Assembly: GCA_916610825.1 (NCBI GenBank)
Contig: OU744447.1
Coordinates: forward strand, 31,384,561-31,448,560
Length of the DNA stretch: 64,000 nt
Origin: Haliclystus octoradiatus
Taxonomy: Eukaryota; Cnidaria; Staurozoa; Stauromedusae; Haliclystidae
Reading direction: 5' to 3'
Positions 40,301 through 52,300 of this stretch are shown in pieces. Position numbers and translations under genes: made by a program. Every line of letters begins with the position of its first letter. The first letter of the stretch is position 1. The notes below the pieces were generated by a model, which ran no database searches, was not told the origin of the DNA, and worked only from the letters and a program-made list of their open reading frames with translations.

Positions 40301-43300
40301 GATAATAAGGATTCGGTAAAATTGTAACACAGTGAATAATGTACGGAAAATTTTCATTTACAATAGCTTGTGTAATCATGTTTTCTTAATGGCTGTAGTT
40401 CATTTAACGTAACATCTGTAAGCTTGCTGTATATTTCAGTATCGAATAATGTATTATTAATACTATAGTCTAATAATTTACGGAAAAGGCTTTTGCCTCA
40501 TCTTTGTGTCAATTCTATAATGTAATAATTTATAAATGAGAGTCAACAATTTCTAAAAGTATAATATTGTATTTAGATTCAATGGAACTTTGTACTCGTT
40601 ATGAGACTTGATTGACTAGTATAATGACAAGTTCACCCAATCTATATTTTTTTTCATTGCCTGTACAAACTGTGCCTATTTCTCGTACATTTCCCTGTGT
40701 TACATTTTTACCGATTCCTTATTATCTACGATTTAGAATTAAAAATCTTGAAATATATCACCGCTAACTGTACTTGTCACGGCTATGATTATCTTTAAAT
40801 TTTGTATGTGACGTGATTCTCTCACAAGTGACGGGATCTCCAAAACAAGTAACGCGATCTCTAAACAAGTACCGCGCCGAACAAGAAGTAGTAGTGAGCC
40901 TTTTGGCACTTCATATAGTATTTACAAAGCGCAGTTCCATAGTGATGGAACTATGCAACAGAGCATATTTTGGTCAAGGTCATGTCTTGAATGCAAACTA
41001 TGATCAATTAATGTTTCCTAGAGACTCAAAACAACAAAAAGACTCTTTTTGACTGAACAAAGAACAATTATCTGCAAAATTATATAAATTAGAAGAAGAT
41101 TTAGGGCCATGACTCTCCCACACAGACTCTCGCCATTTTGTCAATCAGACACAAACATTTGCAAAATTATGTGTATTCTTATCGCAAATCAAAACAAAAT
41201 GATTGCTTTCCGTTTCTTTAAAGATGTAATTGTAAGTATATAATCAAGTTAACTTAAAATTCTCAAACAATTGACAGCAATAAACCAATATGTTCTGTTG
41301 CTGACCCTTCAACGATTTGTGACTGACCTATTCGTTATCTTCAAAAACACAAATATTAGGCTACGCTGTTATGAAACCTTTTTTAAGGTAATAGTATTAA
41401 ATAGCCATATGGTAATGTTGAATGGTTGCAGTATTATTCAAACTGTAGTACGAAAATAGCATGTAATTTCAACAACGAGGATAACTGAAAAATCTTTTCT
41501 CCTTCAAAAGCGACAAAATCGAAAACACACCTGCTAATCTCAACAACATCGACGATAAAATTAGCAAGTGGTGTAAAGTGTCCAATTCCAGCGGACATGC
41601 AAACGTGCGGCTTCTTTGTTTTTGTGATCCTTCCGGTATTTGCTTTGAAATGCCGACCCTTGCTCTCGCATCGTAAATGGTCGTACCAAATTTTCTATGA
41701 GTCAATCACATCGATTTAGAGCACGAGGTTTACTAGAAGGCCAATATTTCCCACCAAAAATGCTAATTGATTGCCAATGGATTTGCATGAATTTGCATGT
41801 AAAAGGATTCTTCAATCAAGCGTCACGCTGTGGAGTAAACAAAACTTTCTTAACTCGTTCGCTGTTGCCTGAAAGCGCGTCGACAGGATCAAAACATAAT
41901 GTAATTTTTAGGTAAAATACACTCGTAATTGAAATGTTATTAGGCCAATCCTATATAACAGGCCATATTAAATTGATTTTCATATTATTTATATTTAACG
42001 TGCACATGACACAAAAATTTTTTACCACAAATTCGGGTAGCGGAGGCAAAATGATGAAAAATGGTGACAACGATTTCTTAGTTTGAACGTGTAGGAGCGG
42101 ATATATTTAATGTTGAGTCTACCCTATTTACGATCATTCACTGTTTTCCCAACTCGGAATGACAGTCGGAGTGGCAAGAAGGCTTACTTTAGTAAAAAGA
42201 TCAAGTCATAATTACAAAAAGTCGTTTCTCCTTTCGCGCAAAATAAAAGCTTCTAGCGTCTAAGTTAGCTATGCCCACACCTCTAGGACACCTTTTTTGC
42301 TTGAAATAAATATAATTTATCAAGAAATACATGAAATACAAGGGTTTTTAATTGTTTGATTTACTTATTGCTGTCAAAAATGGGTCAATCATCCTCCACT
42401 GGTTTACGCATACATCGCCTCCATTTGTGACAGGTGTTTGTCAGGCAATTGAGTTATGACCTTTTATCTCATGCATTTCTTGGTTAAATGAACTCGTTTC
42501 ATGCAGAAAAGGTGTCCCAAAGGTGTAGGCATAGCTGACAACGAAGTTAAAAACTTTTAATTCCGCGTGGATGGATATACGATTTTTTAAAGTTTTCACT
42601 TGTCTTTTTTCCTATAGTAAGCCCTCTTGTCATTCCGAGTTTGGAAATAGTGACTGATCAAAAATAGAAAAAATTCAACAATAAATATCTCTGCTTATAC
42701 GCGTTCTAACTAAGAAATCATTGTCACTATTCTTAATCATTTAGCTTCAGCTACTCGAATCTGGGATATTTTTTTTGTGTTGTGTGCACTTTGAATAACA
42801 TAAAAAGAATCGTGAAATTTGGAATTTTAGATTTTTATTGTTCTCCCAATCTTTTGAATGGCCACCTCAAAGCGCTATAGAATGCATTGTTTTTCTCTAC
42901 ATTAAAATTTATAATAGTAATAAAACACTCATGATGATAGTAAAAGTATTAATTGTGAGGAAAACTGTTAGATTTTTCTGGATACCATAGGTTCATGACG
43001 CTTGTAGAATTTTGTGGTTTTGCTTGTCATGGAATCACCCCAAAAATATTTCATGAAAAATCATCTCACATCATGTAGGATGTATCAAATCGATAATTAA
43101 TTGACTGCTAGTACTAGTGCTTGTTCAATTGTTGTTGGTATTTTGAAATCCTTCTCATAACTGTTACCCGACGAGAAGCAAAACAGGAGTTTATTGACCT
43201 TGTTTCTTCATTTGTTCAAAGTAGGCCTATCTCTAATCATTTCTAAATATCGAAAGTTTGTTATTTTGTTGCCATTATTTCCTAGTCTGTCTCTCTGTTT

Positions 43301-46300
43301 TAAACTAAACAGATGCAGACAGTGATCACCCTTGATTCAGTTGTGTCCATTATTTACTTCCTCTTTCCCTTCAATCTCAAAGAGCTACCAATTTGTTGCC
43401 ACTTACCATGTTTTTGAATTGTTCACAAAAAGGTCATAAAATATCACAAAGTGTGTCTGCGATCTGATTGGTTGAAAGAGTGTGCATCAAATCCTAGAGG
43501 GAAGCATGGCTCAGAAGGCTGGTAAAAACCACTAGCTTCAAAAAGTTTTATCTGTGATTAAATACAGAAATTTTAACTTTTCGATAGCAATTGTTATGTT
43601 TAGATAACATCAAGATAATAGTGCATGTAGGTTCAGTTGATATATCTATTTATATTACATGGAGGAGCCTGGTATCTAGACACCACACTCTAGTTTCCAA
43701 ATCTAACAGCAATCCAATAAATATCTCAATTTTATCAACAATTCATTTAGAAGTACACTGTTTCAAGGTAACCTAAACTTCAAATACAATTAGCAGGCCT
43801 ACATAATTGGTGAACTATTTTACAATTTTTACAGACGTCTTATATCTAATATTACTGATGTATATGTCTTTGTTTATTCAACAATATCTATATTGATGAG
43901 GCTGGTCTGAGATGTGTTTCGTTCCTGCCAAGGAACTCATCAGAGACCTTTCTGATGTCGTAGCTCGTCAGGCATCGCGCCTGAAGTCCCGCTAACGAAT
44001 TGTAGAGATGGTGACAACCTCAGTGCATATCGCATGCGCAGTCCCGGCTGAAGTCCCAGAACTGTCAGCATTCCATTGATTTGTTTAGTGGACGTATGAA
44101 GGTATTCAAAGGTAGCTCTAAATATCAAGTACATTTTCAGGAATATATTCTGGTTGATTTCATTACTATTAATATCACACATTTTGGTATGTATCTTCTA
44201 TCAAACTCATCCAATTTTCTCTGGTCAATATTTCAACACTTTCATTATCGTGATTTTTGGCTAGCCTGTGGCCTATGCAATGGCCAAGATTACAACATGT
44301 ACGTACTTCAAGTTTGATTGTACACGACTGAGAACCCTCCTTTTGAATCTTCCCTAAACATCTAAGCCTACTCATGATTTATTAAAGATAATATTATTGG
44401 TAGCCTATATATTAGACAATATCAGTTGGACTTGCAATGTATTTTGTAAAACTTTCTTTTTAAGCGAGGCAGCAGAAGAAGCTGGATTAAATGTACTGAG
44501 GCTAATTTCAGAACCTTCAGCTGCAGTTTTAGCATATGGTAAGGTTCTCTACAATTTGCAATCCTCATGATATTGCTATTTTTTACACTTTTTAACACTT
44601 AAGAGAGGTGAATAAGACTTTTTATGTGGACTCATATGAGGGGAGATATGTAATGTCCGAAGTAGGCTATTTACTGAAATTCCATATTTTCATTGCTCGG
44701 AACGATAGTCAGAAATAGAAAAAGGCAATAGAAATTGAATCTCCTTTCTATCGATATTGAAGGTTTCCATCAACCGAAACGTCAGACATGCCTAAACCTT
44801 TGCAACACTGTTCTTGTTTAAAATTAATGAAATTTAGTAAAAAAAATTACATGAGCCATGCAAAGGATTTTACACTATCAATATTGGATATACTGAATCA
44901 CTACTCGAATGCACTTTAAAATTTGAAAACTACTGAAATTGCTCAATTTAATAGCCTGTTCAGTATGTTTTCAGTATGTTTTCAATAGGTCTTCAATAGG
45001 TTTTCAGTATGTTTTCAATAGGACAGCCTTGTCTTCGGATACAACGGTTAAAGACGGTTTTATAGTTGTGGTAATAGCTAGAAAAATGTTTAGGCAGTAT
45101 TTGACTGAGCTGCTGTCAGCAAATTTTTCCCTTTCTCTTGAGGGGAAATGGATATTTAATGCTAGCCTGGTAGTCTTGGTAAAAGCATAAATAGTTCATA
45201 AATAACTGTCTACTATGTAGATTCATTATCCTTAAACAAGGCTGCAAATGAGTGACATGTGTGCTCTTGTGCCATCATTGTTTAGTTATATATAAAGTTG
45301 CATTATTTTTCAATCATACATGTTTTTTATCCCTCTCGCAGATATTGGCCAGAAATCAGCATTAGAAGACATGTAAGTATCATTCAATTGAGAAATTACT
45401 GATTATCGCATATCTCAATTATCCAAATTGCATTCATTTGGTTTGCAAAGTAATGTCTCCATTTTATATATGCAACATATTAGAAATGCAGTTGGTCACA
45501 TCTTCTATAACCATTCATTTCCAAGGCCAATGTTCAGTTCCTATTACCGTATTAGCGTGACTATAAGTCGACTTGAATATAAGTCGATCCCTAATTTCAG
45601 GTCAAATAATCCAGAAAAATGTAAATTGCAAGTTTAAGTCGACCCAAAATAACAGCCAAATGAGTAAGTAAAATCTCATATCATCGTCACTTTTTTATAT
45701 TTTGTTTATCTAATGTGCCTGCAAATAAAAAACTATGTAAACATTCCAGTCTCGAATATAAGTCCAGGTCATTCTTTAGAACATTTCATTTGTTGGACTT
45801 ATGTTCGCGCCAATACAGTACCCCTTTGCATTATATGTCTAAATTTGTCTATATTAAAACCCAATATTTGACTTGGTAGCATGTAACCAGTGAACATTAC
45901 ATTTGGATCAACCAATGGTCCACAATTGTATGTGAATAGTAAAACATTTGTAATGGATATAGAACTCATGTATAGACACACAATTTGCCAGAATAGACAG
46001 ATGAAGAGTTTTGAAAGTTCCAGTGTATTTTTATTAACTTGTTGATCATTTTAGGAAAGTCCTTGTATTTCGTGTTGGTGGCGATTCCATGGATGCTACT
46101 GTAATTCAAGTACAAAGTGGAATGTATCAGACAATCGAATGTGAATATGATCTCTTATGTGGAGCAGTTGGCTGTGATAAAGTATTGGCAGAATCATTAT
46201 TTAAAGATTTTCAACGGTACCACAGTGATATCAAATCTATTTATATATTTATTTATTTGTTTAAATAAATAGAGTCAATGACTACACATTTACAGATCGC

Positions 46301-49300
46301 ATAAAGCTTGAAACTCTTAGTAACAGGAAAAAATGTGTAGTCATTGACTCTATTTATTTATCTACTGTTCTGTCATTTACTGGCATTGAGCACTATAACA
46401 CTGCGATTGGATCAACAATCAAGTAATCATTTTTTACTTATTTGCTGTTTCTTAGCTCCAACATGTATGACGATTCCATCAGAAGTGAAACCAAAAATTT
46501 TACTAGCGTCAAAAATAAAGCGAGGAATTCAGACAAAAATCAATTGTTTTCTTTAAAATAAATGCTTTTACCATCATTATATATATGTTTGGTTGAGATT
46601 ATAGACTTCCATGTGGATAAAATTAATGTTTTAGAGAGAGCGTCGAGTTGGCCGACTCATGAATTTATGAAAACAACAACAAACTAAAACTTGAAATCTC
46701 ACGTTTTTCTTTTCATGATTTTCTAACAAAAATTACATCAATCAATATGAATTCACTTGTTTTGTATTATTAAGTAGTAAAAATAAAGAATAATGATTTT
46801 TATGTTTTTAATGATGTATTTTACCTTGAAATTATATAAATGTTTCGATCACTTCGGGCCGCTGTCAGTCAGACACGAAAAAGTCCTAAATGTTTTGTTT
46901 ACTCCACAGCGTGACACTTGATTGCTAAATCCTTTCATATGCAAAGTAGGAAATAGCTCATTTGCATATTTGGCGGGAAATATTGCTCTTTTCTTCAACG
47001 TCATCCTTTAAATCTGCGTGTCTGACTGACAGAAAATATTCATACGGACAGTTATGATCTAGGCGCAACAGTCGTCATTTCAAAGTTAATGCCGTGTGAC
47101 CGCCTACCTGTTGGTTTGGACACTTCACACCATGTGGTAATTTGATGTCGTCAATATTTAGTCATGCATGTTGACTGTTTTATCGCATGCGAAATGGGAA
47201 TGGCAGTTCATTTGGCCTTGTTGTCTATAATATTATCTGTATGTGTGTTACATTTTGAACAAGAAGAACAACCAATTTACGTTACATGATGATTATAGAT
47301 TTGGAACGAATATATAAATGTCTTAGTAAAAGTTTTGAAAGTATTTAATAAAATGAATAATATTTGTGAAGTATCATATCTTAAGAACATGATGAGTGTG
47401 ATTTTATTCTTCTTTATGCCAACACTTCGCAGAAATCTACAAATGTTCATCTCCAATTGGCAAAATAACGAGCGTCAATGGCGGTCAGTCACGGACCTTA
47501 AACTTGCTGAAATTTATTCATATTTTGAATTATTGTGAATATTTTTGCTTTGTGGGATTCTTTTTGCCACTCTTTATCTGTAAGAAATAATAATTGATCA
47601 AACTTTGTGTGGAACTTGATGCCCTATTTGAAAATATCTTCTGATGTGTCAGTCAGGCACGATGGAATCGCCCACATATAGTTATCTTTTGTCTCTTATC
47701 ACTTTTTAGTAAATTTTTCAATTTAAATTTTTGCAGAAAATACAAAATGGACCCGCGATCATCTAAACGAGCTGTGAAGAAAATGATGACAGCATCAGAG
47801 TCATGCAAGAGGTTATTATCTACTAAATCGGAAGCAACGATATCTATCGACTCACTGTATGAAGGATTAGACTATCAATCTACAATGACAAGGTTAGTAA
47901 TGACCAGAGACTTTCAACACATGACAAACTTAGATCGCGTTTTGCAATAAGTAGACCCAGCAAACGTTTGTTAATGTAACTTTTTGATGCATAGGAATTT
48001 GCTAAAAATTTGGAAGTAATAATTCAATATAAAAATAGATTGACTTGGTTATGTCTGCTTTGTTACTGGGGCTGTGAAATTTGATCCAAGAATCTACGTT
48101 AATTGGTTTGTTTATTTTAGAGCTAAATTTGAATCGATCTGTAGTGATATATTTGCAAAATGCACAAGTCTGGTTGATTCTGTACTGAAGAAATCAAATC
48201 TCAGCCCAGATGATATTGATAAGGTATTTTTTTATGATATGTGATGATGATGATGATGATGATAATGATGTAAAGTGTTTTGTCAGGCAGTTTTGTCAGG
48301 CATATAATGACCAATTCATATGAACTATGTTAGTAGCAAGTCTAGATATGGTTCTTTAGTGTGACCTATTTCGGAATCATTAGACCTGTTTGAATTTTTA
48401 TAATGTGTTGAAAATGATCATTGTTCAACTCATTGCCCTGATATTAATATGTGACACTTACTGTAATCATGACATTCATTTTCTGTGTTATTCTAAAAAT
48501 TATTTTTAAGAGATTGTGGAAGTAAAGATTTCCCATTTCTCATTGACATTCATGAAGGATTTTTATACTTTTCAATGTTAATATTGTGTTGATAAACTAT
48601 TTGTGATCGCGTGAGATGTTCTTACAGGTCTATTCCAGGAACTGTGCAGCTTTATTTTTCCTTGTGAAGTTTCAAGCATGTCCATAAACTTTTATATGAT
48701 TCATCAACGTTTATGAATGCTGAACCTCGCAGTTTTCGTGCCAAACTTCCTGCACAATGGATTTTTGGAGACACCACAAGCAAAGCGTAAGGAATCAACA
48801 AGCCACAGGCGAGTTTTTCTAACTTCGCAAGTGTCGGACAACATCTCAAGTGCAGGAATTTGCCATGGAGCATGGCAAAACCAGTGCATGAGCGCTTTTC
48901 TAAAACGAAAAACATACCTATTTGATCGGTTTCCACAGTTCTAAATTTTTTCAACAACATTTTTCTGTTTCACTTATGAAGAATCCAACAAAAGTTGACC
49001 CCATCAGGTCCGCGAGTTTTATCACATGACGTGGTCACAATAGGCGCCTCGTGATCAGTGCAGGGAATTCTGTCATTATATTTTCATACTGTAATTTCTG
49101 TAACTGTTGACAATAAAAAATCAACAAAAATACATTGATATATGATCATGATGTATTAATTTAACTTGACTAATTTAATTTATTTAACAAAACAACATTT
49201 GGAATATTTTATATTAATAAGTGTAATGTGAATCATCTCACAGTTATAATGAATGTTAAAACCAATGCTGGCGTACGACAATGGTTATGGATGAACTGGA

Positions 49301-52300
49301 TGAACATTTTAATTGCTTGAGCCGTTTTGAACTTTGTTGCCTTTGCAATTGAATTTGGCAAAAGCTCACTGAGTTCTTTGCCAGTCTTGTTTGAAAAGCT
49401 GTCACCATTGTTGCAATTATTATTATTCATATTATTAATAGGGTAAGGTCCGAAATTAAAGTTTGGCTTGTCTACCGTTTTGATGTTTTGATTTTGTTTT
49501 TTGGGGGATAAGCAGAAATTAAGGGTTCAAACATGGTTCACCTTCCGGCGTGCCTTCATCTATATTTCTTTGTATGCTCAATCGACCTATCAAATTGCTA
49601 GAAGCCATTTGACTTTTCTAGAACAAAGGATGCTGCATGCCTTCATTGACTTTTCCCTGCATACTCAGTGACCAATCAAATTGCTAGGGATCATTCCATG
49701 GTTTTAGATGCGCCATTTATGAATTTTTATATGATTCATGAAAATTCATGAATGTGGAACATCGTACTTTCTCATAAATTTTTCATTAACAGTTCAGGAG
49801 TAATTCATAAACTGTCCATCAATCCCGCGTTAATTTTTCGATAAAGAAATTAATGAACATGATATCATTTTATGATCATAAACTTGTTGACAGGGGTTGG
49901 AGATGGACCTATCCCCTTCAAAAATAGTTCATGACTTCATAGCATATGTCAGACTTTGCAAACATAAATTTCCCCTTTGTAATATTGATGTTGTAATTGC
50001 ATAAATTATGTCGCACTAGGTTGTTTTAGTTGGAGGTGGTACAAAAATTCCAAGACTACAGAGCATTATCAAATCCAAATTATCAAAAAGTGAATTTTTA
50101 CAAGGAATTGACAACGACCAAGTGATTGCACACGGTGCTTGTCTTCAGGTCAGTTTTGTTATAAAGCTCAAAAGACTAGTTAATGAACAAGAACCATAAT
50201 AGTATATAGTTTTATATATTGAAATATCTCTAAGGAATTACATGTGCCACCACTCTTATTAAGTAGCCTCCTTTTCATAACTACCCCTGCGAAACAAGTT
50301 CATAAACTTTTATGAACATTCATTAACCTTGATGAACATTCTTGAACTTTGATGAACAGTTCATGGACTGTAAGGAATAGTTCATAAATATACTATATTC
50401 TATTAACTCTTACAGTTCATGAGCGTTGATGAACTTTGATGTGATCAAAGTCATCACTCATGAACTACATTCCAAGTTCATGGACTAGTTTTCCAAATTC
50501 ATGAATGTTCATGAACGTTCATGAACTAGTTTTTCAAAATCATGAAAGTTCATAAACGGTTATTCAAGTTCATGAATGTTCATGAACTATTCATGATAAT
50601 TTGTAAACAAATCGTTCATGGATCCACAGAATTCATGAACGTTTATGAAATTTGATGAACTAGAATTTTGAACAACCACATTCCAAGTTTATTAAACAGT
50701 ATTCAAAGTCCATGAACTATATTCCAAGTTCATGAACGTTCATGAACTTCAATCAACATTCATTCTTTGCTGTCATTTCTCGTAAATCCCGTTAGTAGTA
50801 GTAGTAGTTCATGGACATTCTGAATTAATGAAACAGAATTCCTAGCTTATGAAACTTCACGATAAAAACATCAAATGAAAATACATAATAAAGCCCAACT
50901 TATAGATATAGTAAGTGGGAACTGTAATGTTTACACTTTAAGAGCTGTTGCCTAGTGATCAGAGTAGTGTATAAGTAATGTGTCAATAAAATCTAGCAGA
51001 AAATTATTAATTAGTTATAATTATTAATTAGATTGTAGTTACATGTTTATGTCATAGGTTTGTGAAAAATGAACAATACCTCAGGGGCAGGGTGTCACAA
51101 AATGTTTGCATTACTGGAATCAGATATCACGGATAAGATAGGAAACTTTTCGCGTTATTTGTTTTCCAAATAATTATAAATAATGGATATGAAGCCTATT
51201 AATTAAAATGCTTGTGTTTGAAAACCTATTGATTTTGTGCTGGCCTTCTATGAACTAGGTTTCCAGGAACCCCTCTTTCTCGTTGCTTGCTTAGGAGAAG
51301 ACACATGAGTGTCTTTATTTGTCAAGACAATGTATGTAAGTTAATTAATTACAATGTATGTAAGTGAATTAGTTGTACAATTTACAGCTAAATATTTTCT
51401 GATTTTTATCCATCAGATATGATAATGTTCTTGTTTAAGTTTGTTGTTTCATATCTGATGCATTAATGTGTTAGTTTGATTGTATTTTTATTATAATTTC
51501 TGTGTTGAATATATGCTACAACATCCTATTCTGTATATTTAAATTATAATGGAATAAATAGTGTAATTGATTAAAATTTAATTTATTTTTAATTATAAAC
51601 ACAACAGAGAGCAGGCCAGTCTTGTATATGTTGACTATCCTGTATATTTAGATAAATTGATAAGCTGAGCTAAAATATCAAAACAAGCAAACTTAAGCAT
51701 CAATAGCCAATGTGTGAAATATTCATAATACAACAAAGGCACATAGATTGCTATTTGCTAATATTACAACAAGTTTGAACTTTTAAATTTAGGTGATGTT
51801 CGTTCCAGTAAGATAGTTCAATTGGCAATTAGTCTAGCTTGGCGATTTAGTTAATGTATAAATTACATGAATTGAACGGGACAATTACAAAATTTACGAT
51901 TTTTGAATTCTAGACTTTGTTATTTTTCCATTGTGCCCCATCTTGTCATTTCCACATGGCTTTCGACTTTCAAAGGACCACCATTTCAGAGCTATGGTAC
52001 TTTCAACGTTAAATAACTCTATTACATAACTTATTCTCACCATTTCTATATATTTAGCATTAAGGCTACTCGATTCTAGGGTTAACCATTTGTTGTTGTT
52101 GCTGCGTGCACTTTGAACAAAATCCATAACAATTGAGTATTGAGCAAAAACAAACGTCATTCTCAAAACTGTTTCATACAACTTCAGACATGTAGAGACA
52201 ATCAATCATATAAGCAAATTATTTTGTAAATATGGGTTGGATTTGAAGGAAAAATTCACTTGAGATAATACATAGCTATTTCTAATCCACACACTTTTAC

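Larger units (their letters stand above)
35193..40914. mobile_element. Foldback element with 8-bp target duplication, split by a BEL/Pao insertion
   Basis: The termini ATGAAGTGCCAAAAGGCTC and GAGCCTTTTGGCACTTCAT are perfect complements. ATAGTATT is duplicated at 35185-35192 and 40915-40922. The arms continue inward: TACTTGTTTAGAGATCGCG after the BEL element matches CGCGATCTCTAAACAAGTA near 40850. Subtracting the BEL insertion and one copy of its target duplication leaves about 882 bp. Long arms built from about 20-bp subrepeats resemble Foldback-type DNA elements; the 8-bp duplication would also fit other superfamilies. It lies in HSPA14 intron 6. Confidence 0.85.

Noticed and set aside
43890-44070. 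A GC-richer block that might be a tRNA-derived SINE
   Set aside because: I could not recognise A and B box promoter motifs or a tail, so no claim is made.
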